A stretch of 64,000 nucleotides of DNA from Marasmius tenuissimus (lineage: Eukaryota; Basidiomycota; Agaricomycetes; Agaricales; Marasmiaceae): positions 868,001-932,000 of the forward strand of contig JAQOTA010000046.1 in NCBI GenBank assembly GCA_029532415.1. The letters run 5' to 3'. The notes beneath the pieces were generated by a model. The model ran no database searches and was not told the origin of the DNA. It saw only the letters and a program-made list of their open reading frames with translations. The stretch's first letter is position 1, and the number at the start of each line of letters is the position of its first letter. Positions 53,450 through 63,336 of this stretch are shown here, piece after piece. The translations under genes were made by a program, and so were the position numbers.

Positions 53450-54152
53450 TCAATTAGATGAAGACTGAGCATCGGACATAGTAGAGTCTGTGTCAGTGCT
53501 GGTGGGAACGGCATTGCTGTTGTTGTGAGGAATGATAGGAGGCTCGGTAAGGTGGTGAATGTTGGAATTCAGGTACAAAGGACAGAGTCCAATGCTGCTG
53601 TCAGGGTGGCATATGTTCTCGTTGAATCTGGCAGGGATACCCTGAGCCTCGAGTTGGGGGTACAGCTTATTAGTGTGGGAGACGACCTCGAGTCGTGAAT
53701 CTATGTCTGCATATTGTACCGTGGCGAGCCACTGAAGCGCCCACAGGGCACTATCATGGACCTCTTCAATTGTTACGCATTCACGGCGGAGAAATTCCGC
53801 AACGTCATCAAGCGTAAGATTATTTTGATTCCTATTGTGCCCGAATTTCTCCGGGTCGGATAAAATTGACAGTGGCGTGCTCCAGACACACTTTTCTTGG
53901 TAGATTTTTCAATCATTCTCTTGGTGGTTGTCTACGGGTAGACTAGACCTATCTTTTCGAGGCAATTGCCTCCAGTCAGCCACGCCTTTCAACTCCAAAT
54001 AGCGGTCAAGCGCGGCTAATTTTTTACACGTTTGATAGGGTTCCACTGTGGTGTCACCCAAACTCCATAGAACATGGAACATTATGCGTCGGCCATCCCA
54101 ATAGTGTCCGATAATTTCGTCAACTAGCCATTCAGAAGTGCTAGGGTCATGG
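53450..54152 (-). pseudogene. Chromodomain C-terminus of the third Ty3 lineage
   Basis: A continuous minus-strand frame without its own ATG runs from about 54152 to the TGA at 53450-53452: EWLVDEIIGHYWDGR, IMFHVLWSLGDTTVEPY and LAALDRYLELKGVADW form a chromodomain-like fold (aromatic residues and WSLGDTTxEP in place of WKGYxxxTWEP). An acidic tail of about 140 residues follows, ending TDTDSTMSDAQSSSN. One in-frame TGA (about 53910) replaces a probable sense codon. The integrase core is missing: the sequence turns into F-box remnant at about 54150. It is followed by polypurine tract and LTR, so it is the 3' end of the element. Confidence 0.7.
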
Positions 54153-54600
54153 CCCTAAGCCTGGGAATGGCCGCTGTTCGTCCAAAGTTGGAGCATAGAC
54201 CGATCATCGATGGAAATCTGGCGTCAACAAATGGTTGGGAGACGTCAAGCGTTGAAGCCCACCGGCTCACCTCAGTGTTGATTGGGACCAGAAAAAAAGG
54301 CAAAATCCCGGTATAATGTCTGAGGTTCTGCGAAACCCGGTTCACTCTCAGGGAGCCGGGAGAAGAAAGGCTACAAATCCCGTGCTCCACGTTCTGACAG
54401 TATTGTCTCCTTTTCTTTCGCTTCCAACGCATCCTTTCGTTTATGGATGTCTCTTTAGTGTGATTCCGATTGAACGCTCTGTAATGGTGGGTAGTTTGGC
54501 AAAAGCGCTCGCACGCACGTCTTGGAACAACACAAGTACAGAATTTTCGGTCTATCATGATGCAGCTCAATTCTGGCTCAAATTCGAAAACAGCCGACCT
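54150..54600 (-). pseudogene. F-box gene 5' remnant, copy 2
   Basis: Closely matches 18525-18960: EVSRWASTLDVSQPFVDARF on the minus strand, then the conserved upstream flank (CTACAAATCCCGTGCTCCAC, CGCTCGCACGC). A long open frame spans this and the unrelated sequence upstream, but its composition and the lack of conservation in the 18.5-kb copy indicate it is accidental. Confidence 0.45.
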
Positions 54601-55774
54601 TGGGCCGACTCTCCTATTGAAACCAAAAAGTAAAATACTTGTACAGGCTACACCCCCCCCGGCGATCATCAAGCGATCATTGCCATCCGTGTTCCTCAGT
54701 GAAACCGGCGACAAGTCTGATTGGGCTGAACGAGTTACAACGAAATTTGATGATTCTGGACGTTGGGCGAGACTCCGGACGAAATGTATGGCTTGGGTGG
54801 AATTTTCGAGACCTTGACAGGTCAACTGGCTCGACGAGTTCAGAGAAAAATTTAAAAACAAGCAAGTTGAATGATAAGGCGCCCAAGAATTGTGACGATT
54901 TGAGAACCCGAACAAACAAGCTCAGGTAAGATCCCCCTAGACCTGTCACCGATCCGTATATGACAAGGCAAGCTGGGCAAATCTCTGGCTGAGAATTTGC
55001 TTCCGTTTTACAGGCCTAAGGTCCCCCTAATGTCATCTATTCTGTAAAAGCAAGGGCTGTGATAGACCTGTCACCGGTCTGTGTATGACGAGCAAGCTGA
55101 GCGGGCCGGCGACAGGCCTACGGCCACGACACTCCCAACAGCGCCTATGCCCCTTCCCTCTCACCACCACGTCGACAGGCTCTAACCCAAATCTGCACTC
55201 TTCCTTCGTCCATTGGCTTCGTTTCACAAATAACAGACAACTATCATTCTTCGATATTTCTGTTGGAAGTACGAGTCAAAGCCTGGACCGCGTACAGCCA
55301 CCGGTCCGAGACTCGTGACTCCGAGGAAAGACTCGACACATCTGGAACGTGTACAGTCAAGCTAGTAGCTACCACCGAGATGAGTCGAGTATGACTCAAC
55401 CTTCTAAGTCAATAAGACTCATTTATACTACTAATTGCGACTAGGACTTGTAGAACTATGAGTATATAACACGACTGTAGTAGATACATGAAATACATGG
55501 ACTTTTACTCTTACTTTTACCCTGAAGTATCATATACACTGCGCCAATAATTTCCATGCCCAAGTTTCTCATTCTGTCTGTGTCTCTTATTGATCACACT
55601 CAACGCGACGATGATGACAAGGGTATTGTGTCTCAGATTCTGTACAGCAGTATGAAGTACCGATTTTGCAAGATTTGGCCTGACATTCCTTTTGGCTACT
55701 CCACGGCCAACTTATCTTAACGATTGGGTAAATAATCTTAAGTACTCATGATCTGATTATAGTTACTCATATAG
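54601..55774. other. Repeat-rich intergenic region
   Basis: 54595-54690 resembles 12625-12715. Two imperfect direct copies of a 125-bp unit lie at about 54940-55020 and 55065-55130 (GACCTGTCACCGRTC ... ACAGGCCTA). No gene is supported, though 55557 onward could contain an upstream exon of the next gene. Confidence 0.35.
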
Positions 55775-56544
55775 TCACCAATACCATTCCTGCAACGACC
55801 CGAAGGACCCAACAGCCATACGCGAAACCAGTCCAGACTTTTGATCTTGTGGCTAGATGTCGTCGACGCAATTACCCCTATTCCTCAGGCCCTCACCCGC
55901 CAATACTCCTCAATCTGCGCAAAGTCGACCACAGTAAGTCCGACTTTTCTAATCTCACCCGGTACATTGACGTATTGCTCCCAATGATTTATAATCCCGT
56001 CTACCTTTCAGTGTATCAATCACCAACCAAAAATGGTACGTCTGTCCGTCCTTTTTATCTCAGGCCTGACCGATTTGAACTAGTAGAAACCACGAGCATT
56101 CAACTAGCGCTGTTCAGGAGGCTATGGGACAATTTCAAGAGGATTTGTAAGGTATGTATTTGCGCAATCCTTTCCTGCCGTGGCACTGATTTGAGCGACA
56201 TGCTAGACCTCAAAAACGTCCATTAGCGAGCTGAGGGCAGTGATGTACGCCTCTCCGATGCTATACTACCAGCAATATACAGCCAGAGTAGCCCGATCTA
56301 CCACGGGAGAGCTAGAGGCAGTTGAACGGTGCGTACAAGTATCAGCATCCAGACGGTGCCCGTAGCTTTCGGCAGTTCTCATCTATTATTGTAATTTCTT
56401 CGACATAGCGGGACTCTCCTTTGTTGTATTTCGGACTTCAAATGTCTCACCTATTCGTATCGTGTATTCCATTCGCTATGTATTCTCCAGCCAATCATAA
56501 ATGATAACTCGTCCGGATGGGACGGGGGCATGCTTTTTTTATAG
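55775..56544 (+). CDS. Unidentified multi-exon gene, 5' end unresolved
   Basis: Exons 55775-55933, 56012-56035, 56084-56151, 56207-56328 and 56409-56544 join in frame (169 codons including stop) with canonical GT/AG sites; the 24-nt second exon and matching phases make chance unlikely. The product reads TFDLVARCRRRNYPYSSG, then LALFRRLWDNFKRICK, ELRAVMYASPMLYYQQY and ends WDGGMLFL. The first exon starts in phase after an AG at 55774, so at least one more 5' exon exists; an ATG at about 55556 is a candidate but the junction fails in the frames I tried. No known domain is recognised. Its last exon overlaps the 3' end of the opposite-strand membrane-protein gene by 50 bases. Confidence 0.55.
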
Positions 56545-58246
56545 CCTGCGCTTCCGGCTCCAAATCACAGCTCGCCCGGGGAAGACGCCAATCAAATTTT
56601 CGCTCAGCATGACATTGATCTGAGCGCAGATTTACCATTCCTCGTGTGACGTCTCGAGTTTCGCGTCGACGGATATCCATGACGCTCCGGCGACAGTGGT
56701 ACGAGTGTTCCGGATTTGATTCAATATCCTTCATGATGATGGTCTCCTGGAATGATCTCTCGTCGTGAATGGCAACCCCGAGCGATACGCGGACGACGAT
56801 CAAAGTTGACGCGATTCCCTTGGATCGATGAGTTAGAGTCAATTTTGGCGCGGATTAGTACTAGATCGAGTTTACGCACCATCACCGTTACCAGGGAATC
56901 AAAGATTGTGTCGTAAACTAGTTTTAGATGAAAACCTGTACTAGAGATGGGAGATTCCGGTTCGCCCACAAAAATACACACAGTATAGATGGCGAGGGCA
57001 ATGGGGTATAGAAACCCCGATTCCAACCTATGATCAAGCAGGCAAATGTGAGTGCAGGGGAGCATCTGTGAGTGCAGTTTACTATTCACGTGGCAGATAT
57101 CACCGTTTTGTACATCTCTGGAACCGAACTGCGAGATGGAAGCCGACTTCTGACTTGGTGCACAATGTAGAATATTCTCCCAGCTAGTTTCCTGGACAAG
57201 TGAGGTAACATTACACCATGACTGACCGCCACTCACCGATCAAGAGAGTAAGCATCAGGTTACTGTTGAGAGCACAAACAGCGAAGATGACCAAATAGAT
57301 ATTGTCGGTACTCCGGACGATGACAGGTGCCTCTCCTCTCTGTAAGATGGTCATGGCAAACCCATACCCTACACCAAACGACATATTGGTGAATTAGGGT
57401 GTGTGGATAGGTTTCAGGATTTGGGTTTCACCATTGATACACAAGGCACACAAGCATGGGAATAGCATGATCAGAGTTCGATGCGCGGTCCCTCTCCATG
57501 TGAGATAGCAACGCCACAGCTGAGTGAATACCCAGTTCATCAGACGCAAGGGATTTTTGACAATCTGACTCACGAGAAGAACGTCGGTCAGGCAGCTGAA
57601 ATATCGATTGGAACCGGTCCTGAGATGGCATTAAGCGTTCACTCACTTTCCAACAATGGTGATACCTTCCGCGCCGAGCCTCATTCTGAGATAGGAAGAT
57701 TCCCAGCTACCGGAGAGAAATCGGTCGGGTGAACTAGGCTGACTCGGTAATATATTACATACTTGAGCGGGCTCAGAATGCCAAGTAACGCGTCCATTTC
57801 GCTTTTAAGCGCGCCTGTATCCGCTGTTGATAGTTTCTGGTATCCAGGAGTGTAGCTGAATGTGTTGAGGAGACTCTGGCTATATTCATAAATACCCATT
57901 TGAGCCTCAAGAGTGTAGATGTTGTATTTCAGTCCAACTCCAACCGTGGAAGCAATGAACAAGGCAGTGATCAATACAACATGCTTGTGTTTGTTAACAC
58001 GCTTGCGGGTGAGAAGAATGTAGAGGCAAATCATGTAGAGAACGGTGTGTATACCTATAGCACATTGGTGGGCAAGTCACGGAAATCCCGCGTGATTTGT
58101 TCTCACCGTAAAGAAGTAACCCAACCTATTTCTATTAGTTAGTCAAGGGCTCTTGAAAATTAGATACGTGGACATACACTGTGTAAAACAGGCGGTCTAG
58201 AGACGAGGTTGAAGCAATCGGAAGGAAGTATAGAGGGACACTGCAT
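56495..58246 (-). CDS. Multi-pass membrane protein of an uncharacterised Agaricomycete family, 408 aa
   Basis: Ten exons on the minus strand: 58246-58178, 58125-58107, 58054-57763, 57685-57647, 57595-57574, 57519-57432, 57368-57237, 57183-57090, 57027-56880, 56818-56495; 1227 nt, in frame at every junction. Hydrophobic segments include VGLLLYGIHTVLYMICLYILL, VVLITALFIASTVGVGL, GNCLTDVLLLWRCYLTW, LIMLFPCLCALC, YLVIFAVCALNSNLMLTLLIAGRI and SGFLYPIALAIYTVCIFVG, about seven helices. Phrases such as DVLLLWRCYL, LIAGRI, ESGFLYPIAL and STLIVVRVSLGVAIHDERSF are the hallmark of a large orphan seven-helix family in mushrooms and their relatives, as I remember it. The C-terminal 90 residues are charged and cytosolic. 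Function unknown; receptor-like roles are only suggested by topology. Confidence 0.8.
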
Positions 58247-59230
58247 CTCTGAGGTGGGTTGGACTGGGCCCTAAGGAATATTGGGAGGTTCTAAGGCTTC
58301 TTATATGTGTACTCGTGCAATCACTATCCACGTACTGATAATCATTCGCTGTGACGGTGCGGCAAGGGTCAGAGTGAGCAATCCTCTTCATCCTCACCTA
58401 TTATTGCGTTTCCTGATCAATAATGTTGAACATGTACTGATCTTGAGGGGCTTAACCGGATAGGTGGCGTTGAAGGCAATGGAGTCTGGCGGATGATCAT
58501 CAAGACAAGAATGCTAACGATAACAAGGCAAGAGCTACATCGAATACTTCACAGCATAAATGGATTATTGGGCCTCAAAGAGCCTAGCGAAATCATTCGG
58601 TTCTACAATTCTCTGACGTCGCCATCTAAACTTGTTCACATGCGCGATTAACCAGCCCGTGAACACGATCCACGACTACGATGGCAGTGTTGCTAACTCG
58701 CCCGCTCCTGTGCATGTCCGGGATCTCTCGCCAACCATCCTAACTACCATGATTGGACCGCCCACAAGTTCACGTATATCAGAAGGAATTCACAACCAAC
58801 GCTCGTAACCATTCTGAAGTGGGTATCAATCATGTCTGCACTTGGCAGCCACTGATGAAACCGCATCGAATTTCGACGGCCAGAGATGGCTTTTGGATCG
58901 GAAGGCGATTACAACCATCTTCGTTCTGCAATGATACTTTGTTGATTATCAAACTCTAGATCTGTGGAACACGGGAGAATACGGTTGACGGATGAACAGA
59001 TATGAGACTGGCAATATAAAACTCACGTGAAAGAACGGCGCCACTCGAGGCGACAAGGCGTGATGTAAGTACCTTCTCACTCTCCTCCCGCTGACCAACT
59101 ACTCGAAATTGCGTGCAATCTCTCTCGTTTGGGGATGCAGACGGGGGTCGGACACCAAGGATCTTTGGTATCACAGGGTATCACTTGGCACATCTACTTA
59201 CTTTGCTTGATGTCTCTTTGTTGTGATTCA
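58247..59230. other. Intergenic region, no supported gene
   Basis: No conserved frame or repeat was found apart from short stretches. It should contain the promoter of the minus-strand membrane-protein gene at its left end. Confidence 0.4.
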
Positions 59231-59443
59231 GGATTTTACGCTCTGTGATGGTGATGGTTTAGCAATTAGGCGCTCGCACGCGCCTCGAGTCAGAACAATA
59301 TACGAGTACCTCAGAGTCGGTCTATCATGACGCAGCTCAAAGGAAACGAGAACAAGACCAAGAGGGAGAGAGGGAGAGAGGGAGAAAAAAGAATCCTGAA
59401 TAATATTGCGAGTTTAAAGTTCAATGTGTTGTGCCTAGCTGGG
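59231..59443. repeat. Third copy of the F-box upstream module
   Basis: Matches 18840-19020 (GGCGCTCGCACGCG, then CGGTCTATCATGACGCAGCT and AAAAGAATCCTGAATAATAT), and more loosely 7200-7330 and 60115-60240. It ends where duplication B begins at GTGAGTCAATGAAG. Confidence 0.5.
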
Positions 59444-59793
59444 AGTGAGTCAATGAAGATGTTTGAGTGCGCTCTAGAGCACCACGGCCACAACAACTAT
59501 CTCACTCCGGAGTCTGAGGCTCCTATTTGCTGCTTCAGGCAAAGCTTTTTGTCCCTCAAGCTTTCACAGGCTCTGAATATCCGGTCTGTTCCCCATTATG
59601 AGTGGTGTAGACTGAGCTATTCATCTATCATAGAGTTTGACAATTTTGGCAGGCTCCGCACGGTTACCCAGCAACATACCTACCGATGTAACTCTTGTTT
59701 CAGCTCATTGTTACCACCAAGAGCATGGTCTTAGCTAACATCCGGAGAGCTCAGAGTTCTCAGTGCTCTACTGCTGACATACATGTACCGAGC

Positions 59794-61880
59794 TCTTCTA
59801 TCCATCATAGTATCTCTCAATACTCACTACTCTCCGTTGGACACTGGGCAATCTACTCACAATTCCCTCCCGCACGAATCTAAAGGGAATCACTGGGGCT
59901 TTACTGCCCGCGGAAGCATCGATTCTCTTTTCTCCTGCTCTCCCGACGCGTCGTATTTCTGACTTTACATTTCGACATCGTGTATCGTGCATCGTGGACC
60001 GTTGTGGGAGTTGAATAACGTCAATGCTGCCCCGCCGCCGACGGGCACAAGGTTACAGCGAGTCGATATGCGGGCTGGCTGTATATGAGAACGGACTCCA
60101 GGGACGCCGATACTAAAAATTTTGAATGTTTATAGTTCGCTGTGTTCCACCTGCAAAGAGAAAAGAAAAGCGAGAGAGAGAGAAATGGCATGTCCGCTTG
60201 TGTCTACCTGTGTGCTTACAATGGTATAAGTGGTCATGCATGATTCCCGCTACTGCTAAGTGGAGGGTTTTACTGGTCCATCAAAAACCGATTTTGCGCA
60301 GCCCACTTTCAGTGAACGTGACTTTTTGCCCACGCTATCACGTTCACTCTCGCACAGTCACGCGACTTCTGGTCCAATCCTTTGCCGCGACTCCGAGTCG
60401 CGTTTCATCGTCGTTCTCCGATCAGCATGCGTGGTATCCTCGGCCTGTGATCCACTGAGCTCACCTTTCCAGGTATCGCTCTCGAGGCTGGCCCAACAAG
60501 TCATTCTCGCGTTGCGTTGTGCCCTTTGTTTCGTGGATAACCTTTACCTCCTCAATTCAAGTTCCGAACTTTATATCCAACTCGAAGCGGCTCAGCTCAA
60601 TACAATTCAGTCTGAAAGTGAAATTAAATTCATTGTGACTCGAAACTGATTCGAGTAGTGAATTGATCCAAGCTCACCCCAGATTACTCTTCCCAGACTC
60701 CAGAGCATTCAAAAATTGACTCAAAGCCAGGACTCCTAGTCACGTTTCATCCGCATACACACCGATACAGTACACAGCGAGGAACATTGCAATTCGCGAC
60801 TTTTGCGACCGGCCGCTATTGGTAATGATACCAAGTTCCAACTTCAGGTTTGTGGGCCCTATGTCCACCTTTGTGGACCACAAGATTTTCAATGCCGCCG
60901 TATCTTCAAGTCACCCTCAGTGTTGTTCAACAGTTCAAGTATGAAAGATATTTTTACATATGTTATTTCTCTGGCATTAGAGGGAGTGAGGGGGGCTCCC
61001 CCCCTTCTCACTGGGAGGAGCTGGCCAAAGGCCGAGCGACGACCAGTGGGGAGGCCCGTCTAACTATTGTTTACTACTTGGGTAACCGCAGCCTTTCTCT
61101 ATGTTTGGATAGCCTAGTAATAGTTCACTCGCTCTCTTTCCGTGGCTCTCTCTTGGTCTGAGGACTTTTTTCCTTAGATGATGGAGGAGAACATTGAAAC
61201 TTCACAGCTAGCAATCATAATGTACTATGTAGCCGTGCATCTAAGTCACGGTTGGTCTGTTTCATTGCCGTTGCAGGCGGCAAGTACAATTCTGGGGCTG
61301 ACATCTCAGCTCGGGCCAAAGGTAGCCAAAGAATACGAGCTAACTTGACAAACAGTTTGCAAACAGTTGTTCGGTTACAAGTTGCATCTGACCCTCTGGA
61401 TTGGAGCACTGAGGAAAGGCAGTAGCGAGCCCTGCCGCTTGCCGGCCCTGCTTAAATGCATAATGATTAGTCCTACATATGAGACCCACTTACCGGGGCA
61501 GGTACCGTGGCAACTGGTGGTTCCCACGATTTATCTTAAAATTGATAAATATATACACGGCGTGGTCCTACTAGGAACTGCCGGGTTGTGAATACTGTAC
61601 ATACGCTATGTACTCAGCCCGCCATAGCATGTTTCATGAGGATCCACAACTTCAGGAGCGAGCTCACCGTCAGGTTAAGTTTAATCTACAGTGGTAGATT
61701 ACAAGGAATTCATGGACCCCCTGGAAACCGGCTTTCCTGGTACTTCTTCTTGGCTGAGCTTACTCTCGCACATAGAATGAATATTTCGATTTATTTCGGG
61801 AACCTTCAGACTTGAACAGAGCCAGAGAGTATGTGGTAGCATGCGGATAATTGAGACCTAGGATTCGTGATGGTGAGGAA
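59794..61880. other. Extra sequence in duplication B copy 2, mostly unassigned
   Basis: About 60115-60240 resembles the 3' module at 7240-7345 and 19000-19100. A G+C-rich hairpin lies at 60985-61070. No protein could be supported, though 61215-61410 has a codon-like frame on each strand. Confidence 0.35.
60985..61070. other. G+C-rich hairpin
   Basis: A G-run followed by CTCCCCCCCTTCTCACTGG pairs with CCAGTGGGGAGG some 30 bases on, with an inner stem GGCC/GGCC around AAA. It is surrounded by AT-richer sequence. Such clusters recur in fungal mitochondrial DNA, so a nuclear copy of mitochondrial DNA is one possibility. Confidence 0.4.
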
Positions 61881-61889
61881 GCAGGACCG

Positions 61890-62216
61890 AATAGTAGAAG
61901 GTGAGTGTATCATGAACAAACTTTGTGACCAGGTGTATGCTGGAGTACGAAAGAATGAGGCGTTTAAGAGCAAGCAGAGCATGGTGAGATGTTATTGCAC
62001 TATGAGGGTCAAGAAAGTTGTGATATTCTTTTAGTTTAGTCAGGGCCCCCTTTCAGATGGACACTAGAGCGATAGAGGCATCGCAGGCAAGGAGGGCACG
62101 CTCCGGAGTTTCTACAGAGGCTCTGCAAAAATGGCAAAGGCGAAGCGGGCGAGGCGCTGCCGGAATGTAGCGACTAGCTCTTTGTGAGCTCTCGACCGCG
62201 AGCTTGTGATCGCTGA
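61890..62216 (-). mobile_element. Non-LTR (LINE) retrotransposon 3' fragment
   Basis: The minus strand reads LLSDHKLAVESSQRASRYIP, then a zinc-binding signature RLCHFCRASVETPERALLAC in which the usual histidine is arginine, a TGA, and KLKEYHNFLDPHSAITSHHA. This is the arrangement at the end of jockey/Tad-type ORF2 proteins in basidiomycetes (RT-associated zinc-binding segment RLCRxC...ETxEHALxxC). The RT core is absent. Another minus-strand frame at 62224-62451 directly upstream may belong to the same element. Confidence 0.6.
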
Positions 62217-62591
62217 GCAGTAGTCAGGTAATAGGTTTTCGATGCAGGGGGTTATTGACTTCTGAGAGGTGGTGGCGGATTTTTAATGCCGTATATCGCA
62301 CTGCTCCGTCCCTTTGGGGCTCCTTTCCACCGTGGAGGAGGTATAGGCGGTCCGAGAAGTCGATCTGCTGCTGCAGAAGTAACGCATAAACCGAGAGATT
62401 TCTGGCGAGGCATTGAGATTTAGGGTACATAGAATATGTGGTATACAGCATTCAGATTGACTCCAAGAGATGCAGTATATCATAAAGTCAAACTCGGAAC
62501 GCTGACCTTTGCCCTGATGGTTTGAGCATCAGGTTCAGTAGCAGGATCTTGGCAAGCGTTCGAGCACGGTTCGGGCATTTTGGGCGCCAAT

Positions 62592-62880
62592 CTATTCAAA
62601 ATCTAATAGTTGACCAATCCTAACAGCCATTGGGAGACAGTGGATGAAGTTGAGAAGAGAAGTACTCAGGGTGAATAAATACCATAGCCCCGCCGAAACT
62701 CGTATTACGGCACGTCCTGTGTTTATGATAGCAGCATCAGTGTCATCCACTGGCAATGATATGAGGGACGGATCCAAACTACTTACTGAAGAGCAGGCAG
62801 GAAAGATAGTAGTTTGCAAGTTGCCCTGGCACTGGATCTTGAAACTATCCAAGTACGAACCCAAGGGAGTTTAATCATCA
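62592..62880 (-). pseudogene. 5' remnant of a VDDTD-type membrane-protein gene, copy 2
   Basis: Counterpart of 15690-15840. A leader-like exon ending CTGCTCTTCA|GTAAGT is followed by a short intron ending TTGCCAG and VDDTDAAIINTG, after which the family similarity stops. It is truncated. Confidence 0.45.
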
Positions 62881-63336
62881 CGGTGCGTCACCTATTCCCG
62901 TTGCGACCCACTTTCCTTGAGTACAGTTTTGCCCTCTTATAAAATCAACTGGCGCTTCTCCGTCCTAGTAGGCTACTGCGTCGAACTGTCCCGCGAGCTG
63001 GCGGTTATTAGCTCGTTAGCAAACGCTATGAGAGGTTTTTTCAGCCAGTATGTGGTTCTATTCGGCCTCGCGGTTAGGTAGATAAGAACTCAAGGAGATG
63101 ACGGAGATGCGTACTGAAGAGACCGCAGTTACAATATACGAACGTTTTATGGTCAAAACAACTCAAACGACGAGAGAGTCGAACCTCCTACCAAGAAGTG
63201 CGGAAGACCGAAGGCCCAACGTGACAACGGCAAAAGTCCAATTTTGGAGATCAATTCGACGACCTCTAGGCTCTGGCTAAGGGTAATTGGCTTCGACACA
63301 GAAGCTCCCGCTACAATGTACATGGATGTAGCTGGC

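Noticed and set aside
54124..54915. A 263-codon open frame on the minus strand
   Set aside because: It spans the chromodomain junction, an F-box remnant and repeat sequence in one frame; the paralogous sequence at 18.5 kb does not keep the frame, so it is accidental.
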